NCBI GenBank assembly: GCA_001029295.1
Contig: LDXJ01000061.1
Location: 248,001-312,000, forward strand
DNA length: 64,000 bases
DNA from: Peptococcaceae bacterium CEB3
GTDB lineage: Bacteria; Bacillota; Desulfitobacteriia; Desulfitobacteriales; Desulfitobacteriaceae
Direction of reading: 5' to 3'
Shown: positions 27,111 through 35,555 of the stretch, in pieces
Position numbering within the stretch: the first letter of the stretch is position 1
How the letters are laid out: each line of letters starts with the position of its first letter
Notes under the pieces: generated by a model
The model's database searches: none
The model's input: the letters and a program-made list of their open reading frames with translations, nothing else
What the model was told of the DNA's origin: nothing
Made by a program: the position numbers and the translations under genes

Positions 27111-27920
27111 TTAAGACAAAAACCGTAGCACCACAGCCCGGTGAGCCCTCATTTCCAGACGGTCGTCGAGCACAGCCGGGAGAGCGGAAACTCCCCGGCG
27201 CCGCAAAGCTAAAGAGAGCAGCAAGTCGGCCAAATGCGGGTTCTTCGGCAAAAGGGGCCCGTGCAAATACGTACCGAAAACGTTGCGATAGCGGACACCT
27301 TCCCCATGATCCTGACCGTTATTTCCGTAACCATGCCGGATCAAGCCCAGAGGCGAGAGTCCTTCTCCCAGATACGTCCTGCCCGAGTGGTTTTCAAAAC
27401 CTACCAGGGTCGTTAAAGTGCCGCCGTCGCTTGCCGCTTCGTTGCCGGCATTAGCCTTGGTTCCCGTCCCGGCCACCGCGCCAATCGACCTAAGCCCCCA
27501 GGCCTCGGGATTGACATCAGCAATCACATTGCCGATGAGCCGTTCCCGACCGGCCACAGTCCACAGGTTCAAGATGCCCAATCCCGGTATTTTGTCTCCC
27601 CCACCCGTTTGATAATACTGGCCCAGCAGTTGGTACCCGCCGCAGATGCCCAGGACCACCAGCCCTTCTTCAATGGCGGCGCGCAATTCCGTTTCCCGCC
27701 GTTTGAGGTCATTGACCAAAATGCTCTGCTCACGGTCGGAGCCCCCGCCGACAAAAAGAATGTCTATCTGGCGAAAATCCAATGGGTCTCCGAGGCTGGA
27801 ACGTTGAACCAAACCCTCAATGCCGCGCCAACGGCAACGGGCTGCCAAAGTCAGGATATTTCCCCGGTCTCCGTAAAGATCCAGCAGATCGGGGTAAAGA
27901 TGGCAGATAGTCAGTTTCAA
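27111..27920 (-). CDS. gatD: Lipid II isoglutaminyl synthase, glutaminase subunit GatD
   Basis: 269-residue class I (triad) glutaminase that feeds ammonia to MurT so that the alpha-carboxyl of D-Glu in lipid II becomes D-isoglutamine. Opening MKLTICHLYPDLLDLYGDRGNILTLAARCRWRG is typical of CobB/CobQ-like GatD. The catalytic Cys is in VVLGICGGYQLLGQYY (Cys93) and the His in NVFGTYLHGPLLPKNP. The start ATG overlaps the murT stop by four bases (ATGA), which agrees with the obligate complex. A long loop after residue 150 carries a Gly/Ala-rich insertion (GAVAGTGTKANAGNEAASDGG). Confidence 0.93.
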   Translation of the reverse strand: MKLTICHLYPDLLDLYGDRGNILTLAARCRWRGIEGLVQRSSLGDPLDFRQIDILFVGGGSDREQSILVNDLKRRETELRAAIEEGLVVLGICGGYQLLGQYYQTGGGDKIPGLGILNLWTVAGRERLIGNVIADVNPEAWGLRSIGAVAGTGTKANAGNEAASDGGTLTTLVGFENHSGRTYLGEGLSPLGLIRHGYGNNGQDHGEGVRYRNVFGTYLHGPLLPKNPHLADLLLSLALRRRGVSALPAVLDDRLEMRAHRAVVLRFLS

Positions 27921-29365
27921 GCGCTCGCCCTCCCCTCCGCACTCATACCCCGGCCGTTGTGGGCGGCTCTGGCTTCGAGCAGGGTGCGCAGCGGAAAGAG
28001 CATCGTGTAGGTCGGGAGGACGTAGACCGCTTCCTGCCCGCCGCGTCCTGCGGATACCAGGCTCAAAGCCTTCTCGGCTGAGTGTTCGATCCTCAATCTA
28101 TCTTCGGGCACACCGGCATATTTCAGACGCAAAGCCATATCCTCGGCCCGCAATCCCGTACAGACAACCAAGTCCACGCGGCCCTCCCCGCCTTCGGCAG
28201 CCTCTCCCAACCGTTCAAAATCAACATCCCAAAGCCAGGAGACATCCCTGCCATCAGCCGCCAGATCATTGATCCCAATCAAAAGGCGTATCTCAAGGCC
28301 ACCGCCGTTTAACACGGTGTGAATCACTTGGTTAAAGCCGGTGGGATTTTTGACTAAAGCGAGGGTAACCTCCCCTTCGGGCAGAAGAAAACGCTCCATG
28401 CGGCCCGCTTGCGGAACAAACTCCCTCAACCCGCGGTCAATGGCTTCTCCGTCAATATCCAGTTGCACGGCGGCCGCCACAGCCGCCAGAGCATTATAGA
28501 GATTGTAATACCCCTGCAAAGCCACCTCATAAGCACTGACCCCAACTCGGAAATGAAGCTTCCCCTCTTCCATCCTGACTTGTTGGGCCAGTAAATGCGG
28601 CTGCGGCCTGCGGAAAAAACACGAAGGGCAAGAAAAAAGGCCCAATTGGCCGTAATGAAATAAGGCATATTCCAGAGGAGTGCCGCACACGGGGCAAAAG
28701 CGGGCTTCCCGGGTCTCTCCGCTTACCGTGCTGCTCTCCGGAATCCTCTCCACTCCATAATAAATAACCCCTTGACGGATAACCCCGGCGGAGTCCGCTG
28801 CCCGCTTGTCTGAACGACCGCTTCCGAATTGGGCCACAAGGGGATCGTCTGCATTGAGGACAAGCACCGTCGCTCTCGGCAGCGCATTCCGGACCAACCG
28901 GACCGTCGTATCCAGCTCCCCGTAGCGATCAAGCTGGTCTCGGAAAAAATTGGTGACAATGGCCAGTCTGGGCGTTATCTGAGCACAAACTTTGGGAACC
29001 GTGGCCTCGTCCACTTCGAGCAAAGCCAAGGGCACCCGCAGGCTGCCCGACCAACCGGCATGCTGCAGCAGGGCACCGGTAATGCCCGTAACGAGGTTGG
29101 CCCCGGCCTGATTAAAGGCGAAGTCCTTACCCGCTGCCCTAAGGATATTCGCCAGCAGGTTGGCTGTGGTAGTTTTCCCGTTTGTACCGGTGACGAGTAC
29201 AACACCCTCCGGGAGAGAAGCACCAAGGTGCGCGATACAGGCGGGATCCAGACGTTGGGCCACCGCCCCCGGCAGGGTTGTCCCAGTTCTCCCGAGGAGC
29301 CGCAAAAGGGCGGCGCTCAGCTTCCCTGCCCAGACCGCCGCGTAAAAACGCCATGTTCGTTTCAC
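27917..29365 (-). CDS. murT: Lipid II isoglutaminyl synthase, Mur ligase subunit MurT
   Basis: 482-residue ATP-dependent amidotransferase acting on lipid II in the cytoplasm together with GatD. Seen: P-loop VLVTGTNGKTTTANLLANIL (about 57-76), Mur ligase core NFFRDQLDRYGELDTTV, and the RanBP2-like Cys4 zinc ribbon CPVCGTPLEYALFHYGQLGLFSCPSC, which is diagnostic for MurT; then the C-terminal DUF1727 domain (RIEHSAEKALSLV). The GTG at 29365 (VKRTWRFYAA) has AGGAG seven bases upstream; 31 codons more upstream have no support. The leader (29366-29666) contains two mutually exclusive hairpins. Confidence 0.93.
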   Translation of the reverse strand: MKRTWRFYAAVWAGKLSAALLRLLGRTGTTLPGAVAQRLDPACIAHLGASLPEGVVLVTGTNGKTTTANLLANILRAAGKDFAFNQAGANLVTGITGALLQHAGWSGSLRVPLALLEVDEATVPKVCAQITPRLAIVTNFFRDQLDRYGELDTTVRLVRNALPRATVLVLNADDPLVAQFGSGRSDKRAADSAGVIRQGVIYYGVERIPESSTVSGETREARFCPVCGTPLEYALFHYGQLGLFSCPSCFFRRPQPHLLAQQVRMEEGKLHFRVGVSAYEVALQGYYNLYNALAAVAAAVQLDIDGEAIDRGLREFVPQAGRMERFLLPEGEVTLALVKNPTGFNQVIHTVLNGGGLEIRLLIGINDLAADGRDVSWLWDVDFERLGEAAEGGEGRVDLVVCTGLRAEDMALRLKYAGVPEDRLRIEHSAEKALSLVSAGRGGQEAVYVLPTYTMLFPLRTLLEARAAHNGRGMSAEGRASA

Positions 29366-29666
29366 AAAGTTTCTCCTATTCGAGCCGTTCTCGGTCTTTC
29401 CGCAAATAATTATACATCCCGAGGGGGGGATCATCAACCGCGCGCGCCTTCGGGCCAACGGGTCTCCACTGCCCGCGTCCTACTGCTTAAAACACGGCCC
29501 CACCATCTTCACGCTCTGCCGGGACTACCGTAACGGCGCAAGTTCCAGCCACAACTTTTTAGGCAGCAGCTCATGGAGCCACCGCCTAAAAAGCACCCCT
29601 GCTGCCTGAAGAGCACCCCCGCCGCCTTGCGGAAGCATCTCGGCAACAAGTAAATGTCCAAAGAAT
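29366..29666 (-). promoter_or_regulatory. Leader region of murT-gatD with overlapping hairpins
   Basis: No gene. CTTTTTAGGC (29555-29564) pairs perfectly with GCCTAAAAAG (29584-29593). GGCAGCAG (29562-29569) can instead pair with CTGCTGCC (about 29599-29606). They share the GGC bases, so only one can form. A direct duplication (GCCTAAAAAGCACCCC and GCCTGAAGAGCACCCC) adds a third option. This could be an attenuation device or just repeat drift. Confidence 0.35.
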
Positions 29667-29698
29667 AATCTTCCTCAGAACATGAAATGAGGAGGATT
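29667..29698 (-). terminator. Probable bidirectional terminator
   Basis: An 11-base stem (29667-29677 with 29688-29698; one G-T pair) with a 10-base loop, flanked by TTTTT on the plus side and ATTATTCTTT on the minus side. It lies 48 bases after the stop of the small membrane protein gene and would end the glutamate synthase transcript before murT. Confidence 0.5.
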
Positions 29699-29746
29699 TT
29701 TCTATGCAGCACTCGGAGAACTTGAAGAACTTACAGACCGCGGGGT

Positions 29747-29998
29747 TCAGAAAGTCTTGAACCCGGTCACACTCCGGTTGACCAAAATCTCCACCAACGG
29801 CCCCAGCGCGTAGCTGAGAAACACGCGAAAACCCTCCGCCAAAACCAGGGCCACCCCCAGGCGGAGAAGAAAACGTCCCCAGCGCGCGCCGGAGCGGCGC
29901 AAGATCCCGTCTAAATCCAACATCCCGGCTGCAATCCAGCCCAAGAGCAAGCAGAAGACGAAGAACCCATAGGTAAATCCCAACGCCAACAAGGACAT
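29747..29998 (-). CDS. Small membrane protein, two spans
   Basis: 83 residues beginning MSLLALGFTYGFFVFCLLLGWIAAGMLDLDGILRRSGARWGRFLLRLGVALVLAEGFRVFLSYALGP: two membrane spans around an Arg-rich cytoplasmic loop. ATG 29998 follows GGAGAAGGGGGGAAGAAG. Arrangement and size recall the DUF1146/YwzB-type small membrane proteins, but the match is not firm. It is the last gene behind the glutamate synthase cluster on the same strand (140 bases away). Role unknown. Confidence 0.65.
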   Translation of the reverse strand: MSLLALGFTYGFFVFCLLLGWIAAGMLDLDGILRRSGARWGRFLLRLGVALVLAEGFRVFLSYALGPLVEILVNRSVTGFKTF

Positions 29999-30137
29999 CT
30001 TCTTCCCCCCTTCTCCAAAGTCTATGAAAGAGGGGCAAGGATTAGACCTCGCATATTGCCCAGGAAAAGTACCCCGGGTCACGAACGGAGCAAAACTTTT
30101 AAAAGGAGCCAGCCAGGACTAGAAGGCAAGCGCGTCC

Positions 30138-30878
30138 CTACCAGGCGCAATAAAGATCCCCGTAGGGCCGCTTATTGGCAGGGATCAGTTTGTTGAACGG
30201 CTGGGCCAGGATTTTCTCTTCATCCCCGCCGAAGTGCCGCACATACTGGGAAACATAGTAATGAATCCTTTCCTCATCTTCCTGGGTCAAAGGGACGATC
30301 TTCACTTCTTTACCTAATTTATACTCTTCCACCTCACCCCGGATGTACATTACGCCACCATGCATGCCGGTGCCGCAATAGCCGCCGACAATCGGAGCCC
30401 CGTCGGCAAGCCCGAGTCCGAGGAGCATCAACACTCCTCCGGCCATATACTCACCGAAGAATTCCCCGCCCGTACCGCCGATGACAATCGCCGGCACCCT
30501 GTCAAGGTACTCTTTCATATGAATTCCGACGCGATACCCGACACTGTCCCGGATATAGATCTCCCCGCCGCGCATAGCGTATCCGACCGTGTCTCCGGCA
30601 TGGCCATGGACAATAATCCTGCCCCTGTTCATGGTATTGGCCATGGCGTCCTGGGCATTTCCCTGCACGATGAGCTCCAAGCCATCCATGTAAGCGGCCA
30701 GATCGTTTCCCGGCGTCCCCTCCAGAATCAGACGCTGCGAGCCGCTAATGCCATCGCCGATATAGCGTTGGCCGTTGACATTTTGCACCCGCACCTCCTC
30801 GGCGCCGGAGGCAAACTGAGCGCGGATCTGCCGGTTAAGTTCCCTGTAATAAATTCCTTTGGCATTAAGCACGCTCAC
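30138..30878 (-). CDS. Glutamate synthase GXGXG-domain subunit
   Basis: 246-residue stand-alone version of the C-terminal beta-helix domain of the large glutamate synthase subunit. The repeated GXGXG turns are visible: GDGISGSQRLILEGTPGNDLAAYMDG, GRIIVHGHAGDTVGYAMRGGEIYIR and VIGGTGGEFFGEYMAGGVLMLLGLG. In split (archaeal-type) enzymes this piece packs against the glutaminase and FMN subunits. GTG 30878 has AAAGGAG nine bases upstream and overlaps the 3' end of the FAD subunit gene by 14 bases. Ends LYCAW. Confidence 0.9.
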   Translation of the reverse strand: MSVLNAKGIYYRELNRQIRAQFASGAEEVRVQNVNGQRYIGDGISGSQRLILEGTPGNDLAAYMDGLELIVQGNAQDAMANTMNRGRIIVHGHAGDTVGYAMRGGEIYIRDSVGYRVGIHMKEYLDRVPAIVIGGTGGEFFGEYMAGGVLMLLGLGLADGAPIVGGYCGTGMHGGVMYIRGEVEEYKLGKEVKIVPLTQEDEERIHYYVSQYVRHFGGDEEKILAQPFNKLIPANKRPYGDLYCAW

Positions 30879-32145
30879 GCTTCAGCACTCCTTTCCACAA
30901 TTCTTGCTGCCGGTATTCTTTGGGGAAATGCAGATACCCGAAATTCTCCCTGAGCAGATGCTCTTGAAAAGGTGTCACATCGATTTCCTTCTCCATCAGA
31001 CCCGTCAAAATCCCGGCCCGATCGATCGCGTTCAGGGCAATAAAACCGACGATCTTGCCCTCACGCAGGACGATCTTCTTGTATACTCGTTTCGCCGCAT
31101 CCGTGTGGATGAGCTCACGGAACTCGGAACTTTCGGGCTTCACGATCCCGGCTGTGATCATGGGCAAGTCAAAAAAGCCGATGGAATTCATGGCAAAGCC
31201 GCCGCGGTGGCTCTCCGTTCCTCCCGCCATATTCACACCCGCGCTGAAACCTTGTTTATAAGCATTCGGCAGAATCGGCAGGACTCGCCTTTGGCGAAAA
31301 AGGAAATCGTAACCCTCAGCTACATCCCCGGCAGCGAAAATGCCGGCGACGTTCGTCGCCAAAAACTCGTCCACCAAGATGCCCCGGTTGACGGCGACTT
31401 CCGTTCCTTGAGCCAACGAGGTATTGGGGCTGACTCCAATCGCAATCACCAGGCGCTCACAGGGCAGTTCTGTTCCGTCTTGCAAGCGCACTCCCTTCAC
31501 CCGGCCGTCCGCGCCCAGAATCTCCGCGACCGTATTTTCCAGGAAAAAACGAACCCCACGCTCTGCCAAACTTTCCTGAACCAGTCCGGCCGCACCTTCG
31601 TCCAAGATGGCGCTCAAGACCCGGTTGGCGAGTTCTACGACTGCTACCTCCGCTCCCCTGTGGCACAGAGCCTCCGTCGCCTTGAGCCCGATCAGGCCGG
31701 CACCGATGACCACCGTGCGCACCCCGGGATAGAGAGTCTTTTCCAGCGCCTTGACATCATCCCACTTCAGGAAAGTGAAGACTCCCTCCAAATCGCGGCC
31801 AGGCATAGGTGGCACGATAGGCTTGCCTCCAGTGGCCAGAAGCAAACGTTCGAAACCCACCTTTTCCCCGGACTCCAGCACTAATTCTTTCTCTGCTGTT
31901 GAAAGGGAATTTACCCGAGTTCCCAGGCGGGCCGTCACGTCCAGGCGCTCATAAAAATCCGGAGGGCGGTAATACATCTTATCTTCTGTCACTTTGCCGA
32001 ACAGATAATAGGAAATCAGAGGCCGCGAATAGGTGTGATAAGGCTCGTCGGAAAAAAGTGTGATTCTCCCCGCCTTGTCCAGACTTCGGATCCCCTCGAC
32101 CGCACCGATGCCCGCGGCGGAGTTGCCCACAATCACATAATCCAT
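30865..32145 (-). CDS. NAD(P)H-dependent FAD oxidoreductase of the glutamate synthase cluster
   Basis: About 426 residues, two-dinucleotide-binding-domain flavoprotein. The FAD-binding N-terminus is MDYVIVGNSAAGIGAVEGIR; the NAD(P)H domain has VVIGAGLIGLKATEALCHRGAEVAVVE; a second FAD motif is TNVAGIFAAGDVAEGYD. It likely passes electrons from NAD(P)H through the neighbouring ferredoxin-like subunit to the FMN subunit. ATG 32145 is preceded by GGGGAGGTAGTAAAG, with the ferredoxin stop (TAG) inside that ribosome site. Domain arrangement resembles NADH-rubredoxin or nitrite reductase-type flavoproteins. Confidence 0.88.
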   Translation of the reverse strand: MDYVIVGNSAAGIGAVEGIRSLDKAGRITLFSDEPYHTYSRPLISYYLFGKVTEDKMYYRPPDFYERLDVTARLGTRVNSLSTAEKELVLESGEKVGFERLLLATGGKPIVPPMPGRDLEGVFTFLKWDDVKALEKTLYPGVRTVVIGAGLIGLKATEALCHRGAEVAVVELANRVLSAILDEGAAGLVQESLAERGVRFFLENTVAEILGADGRVKGVRLQDGTELPCERLVIAIGVSPNTSLAQGTEVAVNRGILVDEFLATNVAGIFAAGDVAEGYDFLFRQRRVLPILPNAYKQGFSAGVNMAGGTESHRGGFAMNSIGFFDLPMITAGIVKPESSEFRELIHTDAAKRVYKKIVLREGKIVGFIALNAIDRAGILTGLMEKEIDVTPFQEHLLRENFGYLHFPKEYRQQELWKGVLKRERA

Positions 32146-32150
32146 CTTTA

Positions 32151-32609
32151 CTACCTCCCCCACAGTTCATCGGTAAAGACGAGGGCATCATTGGGACAGT
32201 TCTGAACACAGACGGGCAAGCCTCCGTTCGTGCTGCAGAGATCACATTTGGACGCGACTTTGTGTCCCCCGGCATCCCGTTGAACGGCTCCGAAGGGACA
32301 GACCAGAATACAGGTCCAACAGCCGACACAACGGCTCTCGTCATTTATAACCACTCCGGTCAGAGGATCTTTCTGCATGGCGCCGCTGATGCAAGCCTTA
32401 GTACAGGGAGCGTCATCACAATGCCGGCACTGAAGGGCAAAGGAAATCGGCTGGTTCTCCTCCACCAGAACCCGGGGCGTAGGTTTTACTTTCTGCTTCA
32501 GAAACGCTTTAATAATATCATCGGGGTATTCGGAATGGGCAACGGCACAATGCACCTCACAGAGCTTACAGCCGGCGCAAAATTCCTCACGGGCATATAC
32601 ACGCTTCAT
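32151..32609 (-). CDS. 4Fe-4S dicluster ferredoxin-type electron carrier (HycB/NrfC-like)
   Basis: 152 residues with four Cys groups for up to four Fe-S clusters: CAGCKLCEVHC (with the fourth Cys nearby), CRHCDDAPCTKAC, CVGCWTCILVC, and CDLCSTNGGLPVCVQNC. This is the NrfC/DmsB-type Fe-S protein fold. In this operon it probably links the FAD subunit to the FMN glutamate synthase subunit. ATG 32609 behind GAGGAAGAGGGGAAA. Between it and the FMN gene lies a copy of the dispersed AGTGAACTCG hairpin repeat. Confidence 0.92.
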   Translation of the reverse strand: MKRVYAREEFCAGCKLCEVHCAVAHSEYPDDIIKAFLKQKVKPTPRVLVEENQPISFALQCRHCDDAPCTKACISGAMQKDPLTGVVINDESRCVGCWTCILVCPFGAVQRDAGGHKVASKCDLCSTNGGLPVCVQNCPNDALVFTDELWGR

Positions 32610-32636
32610 TCTTGGCTTTCCCCTCTTCCTCGCAAA

Positions 32637-32666
32637 ATAATCAGCTTAAGCTGATCGAGTTCACTC
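32637..32666 (-). repeat. Dispersed hairpin repeat, copy D
   Basis: On the minus strand this reads GAGTGAACTCGATCAGCTTA and continues AGCTGATTAT. It has the shared head AGTGAACTCG and a perfect ATCAGCTTAAGCTGAT hairpin. The TGA stop of the FMN subunit gene lies in the head of the element. Related copies are at 45172, 49222 and 51528. Confidence 0.65.
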
Positions 32667-34163
32667 CCCTGCCGCCATGACGCCGAGAATGCTCAGTTCA
32701 CGGTCACTGAGACCAATTCCCCTCAGCATCAAACGGTTTCCGCGCAAACTCTCTATGGCGTTGATGCCCATTCCCCCCAGCAGTTCCTTGATCTCGTGTT
32801 CCCAGGCCGAAATGAGATTGGCCGCCCGTTCGGCCCCGATCTCGGGATTGAGGCGTTTGACGAGTTGAGGATTCTGGGTGGCAATTCCCCAGTTGCATTT
32901 GCCCGTATTGCATTTCTGGCAAAGATGACAGCCTAAGGAGATGAGGGCGGCCGTCCCGATATAGACGGCATCGGCACCCAAGGCAATCGCTTTGACAATA
33001 TCGGCACTGTTGCGGATGCTGCCGCCGATGACCAGGGAGACTTGGTTGCGGATTCCTTCTTCCCGCAAGCGCGAATCCACAGCTGCCAACGCCAATTCAA
33101 TCGGCAGACCCACGTTGTCCCTGGTTCTCAGGGGAGCGGCTCCGGTCCCGCCCCGAAAACCGTCAATGGCAATGATGTCCGCCCCGGCCCTGGCAATTCC
33201 GGAGGCTATGGCCGCAATATTGTGCACCGCCGCAATCTTAACACCCACCGGTTTGCGGTACTGAGTCGCCTCCTTCAAGGAATAGATGAGTTGGCGCAGG
33301 TCTTCGATCGAATAGATGTCATGGTGGGGAGCGGGAGAAATGGCGTCAGTTCCTTCCGGAATCATACGGGTCTGGGAAACCTCCAGTCCCACCTTTTCAC
33401 CGGGCAGATGCCCGCCGATTCCCGGCTTGGCTCCCTGTCCGATCTTGATCTCGATCGCCGCTCCTGCCTCCAGGTACTGCGGATGGACGCCGAAGCGGCC
33501 GGAAGCCACCTGGACAATCGTGTTCTTCCCGTATTTATAAAGGTCCTTGTGCAGTCCGCCTTCCCCGGTATTGTACATGATTCCGGTTTTTTCGGCCGCC
33601 GCGGCCAGGGATTTGATCGCGTTCAAACTGATCGAACCATAGGACATGGCAGAAAACATGATCGGCACTTCCAGTTCCAACTGGGGCGGCATGTCCTCCA
33701 CCAGTTTGCCGTCTCGCATCATTAGCTTTTCCGGTTTGCGGCCCAGAAAAGTCTTGAGTTCCATAGGTTCGCGCAGGGGGTCAATCGATGGATTCGTGAC
33801 CTGACTGGCATTAAGCAGGAGATGATCCCAAAAGATCGGGTATGGCTGATCATTGCCCATCCCGGTCAGGAGGATGCCCCCGCTTTCCGCCTGTTTATAA
33901 ATAGCCTTGATGGCATTGGCACTCCAGTTGGCATTTTCCCGGAATTCCAAAGGATATTTGCGAATTGTCAAGGCATGGGTGGGGCAGAGAGTCACGCAGC
34001 GTTGACAGTCCACACACAAAGCATCGTCAGATTTGACCCTCTGCTCTTCTTCATCCCAGATGTGGGCTTCGTTGGCGCACTGACGGACACAAACCCGACA
34101 GTTGATACAGCGGTCACGGTTGCGCTCGATCAAGAAGTCCGGGGTACTCAGGCTGAGTGTCAT
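32661..34163 (-). CDS. Glutamate synthase FMN/ferredoxin subunit (central domain)
   Basis: 500-residue subunit that does the glutamate-forming step. Residues 1-75 hold two 4Fe-4S motifs (CINCRVCVRQC, CVDCQRCVTLC). The rest is the FMN-binding TIM barrel of glutamate synthase: PIMFSAMSYGSISLNAIKSLA, NTGEGG, IEIKIGQGAKPGIGGHLPG, HHDIYSIEDLRQLI, DGFRGGTGAAPL, and the 3Fe-4S site CHLCQKCNTGKCNWG. The start overlaps the glutaminase gene stop (ATGA), so subunits are made in step. Ammonia would come from that glutaminase. Confidence 0.94.
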   Translation of the reverse strand: MTLSLSTPDFLIERNRDRCINCRVCVRQCANEAHIWDEEEQRVKSDDALCVDCQRCVTLCPTHALTIRKYPLEFRENANWSANAIKAIYKQAESGGILLTGMGNDQPYPIFWDHLLLNASQVTNPSIDPLREPMELKTFLGRKPEKLMMRDGKLVEDMPPQLELEVPIMFSAMSYGSISLNAIKSLAAAAEKTGIMYNTGEGGLHKDLYKYGKNTIVQVASGRFGVHPQYLEAGAAIEIKIGQGAKPGIGGHLPGEKVGLEVSQTRMIPEGTDAISPAPHHDIYSIEDLRQLIYSLKEATQYRKPVGVKIAAVHNIAAIASGIARAGADIIAIDGFRGGTGAAPLRTRDNVGLPIELALAAVDSRLREEGIRNQVSLVIGGSIRNSADIVKAIALGADAVYIGTAALISLGCHLCQKCNTGKCNWGIATQNPQLVKRLNPEIGAERAANLISAWEHEIKELLGGMGINAIESLRGNRLMLRGIGLSDRELSILGVMAAGE

Positions 34164-35254
34164 ACCAAATTCCCCCCTTCTTCAAATAACCCGATCACCG
34201 GCTCACCGCCGCGAGGGGCCCAAACCCGCTCCGGGTTCGGGCAAATTTCCCGGATGGCGGACTCTTCCGAAGCCACATAGAGGAAGTCCCCTTGGCTGGC
34301 CGCGACCAGGGAGCGCAATTTCAGGCGATCGTTTAAAGCCACAATCCCTTTGTTAGAACCCAGTATGATTGAGAAAGGCCCGTTGAGCAGGAGACTGCCA
34401 TAAACGGCGCGTACTGTCTTAAAGAGTTTCTGCCGCTCCGGATCCATCCTTTCAATATCGCGCCAGAAGGGAGCCGCCAGGGTAGCAATCGCAATGTCCA
34501 AAGGCACATTCTGTTTGCGCAGCAACAGGTCAAACGCGTAAGTAATGGCCTCCGTGTCCGTCTGCATCGTCAGTCTGTAGCCAAACATCTCCAAATAGCG
34601 CTTGTTGGCTCCATAAGACGAAATCTCACCATTATGCACTATCGACCAGTCCAACAGGGTAAACGGGTGCGCACCTCCCCACCAGCCTGGCGTATTAGTC
34701 GGAAAGCGGCCATGAGCCAGCCAGATGTTCCCCTTGTACTCCTCCAGGCGGAAATATTCACCCATGTCTTCGGGAAATCCCACTCCCTTAAAAGCTCCCA
34801 TGTTTTGGCCGCTGGAGACGACGAAAGCCCCTTTGATCTGAGAATTGATGTGCATCACGGTCCTGACGACGAGCTCATCCTCGCTTTCATCCTCCAACAG
34901 GCTTTCCGGCTTGGGCCTGACAAAATAGCGCCAAGCCAAGGGTGCCTGGCGAATAGAGCTCACCCGCCGGGTGGGAATCTTTCCGCTTTCAGCCACGTGA
35001 AACAGACTGTTGAGCTTTTGCTCGGTTTTCTCTTTCGCGGCCTGCTCCTCATAATAGAGATGAAAAGCATAGTGCTCAGGATAATCCGGGTAAATACCGT
35101 AGGCCGCAAAGCCGCCGCCCAAACCGTTTGAACGATCATGCATCAAGGCAATGGATTTAATGATATCCTGTCCGGAAAACACTTCGCCACGTTTGTTCAT
35201 AATTCCACTAATGGCACATCCGGAGGGAATCCGGACCTGACCTTCTCGCAGCAA
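34160..35254 (-). CDS. Glutamate synthase glutaminase subunit (class II amidotransferase)
   Basis: About 364 residues, the stand-alone N-terminal glutaminase domain of glutamate synthase. The expected Cys nucleophile is in IPSGCAISGIM (residue 13 from the chosen start), followed by MHDRSNGLGGGFAAYGIYP and, later, LAHGRFPTNTPGWWGGAHPFTLLDWSIVHNGEIS with the Arg/Asn oxyanion residues. Because class II enzymes need the Cys at the N-terminus, a short propeptide must be removed, as in bacterial GltB. TTG 35254 is chosen for its GGGGAGGGG site six bases upstream; the frame can extend to TTG 35305. First gene of the cluster. Confidence 0.9.
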   Translation of the reverse strand: MLREGQVRIPSGCAISGIMNKRGEVFSGQDIIKSIALMHDRSNGLGGGFAAYGIYPDYPEHYAFHLYYEEQAAKEKTEQKLNSLFHVAESGKIPTRRVSSIRQAPLAWRYFVRPKPESLLEDESEDELVVRTVMHINSQIKGAFVVSSGQNMGAFKGVGFPEDMGEYFRLEEYKGNIWLAHGRFPTNTPGWWGGAHPFTLLDWSIVHNGEISSYGANKRYLEMFGYRLTMQTDTEAITYAFDLLLRKQNVPLDIAIATLAAPFWRDIERMDPERQKLFKTVRAVYGSLLLNGPFSIILGSNKGIVALNDRLKLRSLVAASQGDFLYVASEESAIREICPNPERVWAPRGGEPVIGLFEEGGNLV

Positions 35255-35496
35255 ATTCTTCCCCTCCCCAAATCCTCTTAAAAATCTCTTCTTAAGCCCA
35301 GGCAAATCCCGGCCCCAGACGCGACAAGACGTATGCTGCCCCCGCCGCCAACGTCGATTAAGCTCTTGGCAGGGGTGATTGATGCCGATTCTTCGCTCAA
35401 GTGTGTTTTATTTTAGCACATCTCCGTTCCTCAGGTAACCGATCCAGTTAAAGTATTATGTATTTTTTCTATAACTTAAAGCCTATTAAATAACAG

Positions 35497-35532
35497 AAAA
35501 GCGTGTCAAACTCCATGAGAGTTTTGACACGC
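35497..35532 (-). terminator. Rho-independent terminator after alr
   Basis: Minus-strand stem of GCGTGTCAAAACTCT type: 35501-35513 pairs with 35518-35532 around a CATG loop, followed leftward by TTTT (35497-35500). It begins 24 bases after the alr stop and ends the acpS-nnr-alr transcript. Confidence 0.8.
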
Positions 35533-35555
35533 CCGCGCCTCAAGATTAGTTAAGG

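Noticed and set aside
29586-30038. 150-codon minus-strand frame overlapping the small membrane protein
   Set aside because: No ribosome site or domain; the 83-residue frame at 29747-29998 has a strong ribosome site and two spans.
35497-35532. TTGACA on the minus strand as a possible promoter of the glutaminase gene or alr
   Set aside because: It is part of the terminator stem after alr and has no -10 at proper spacing.
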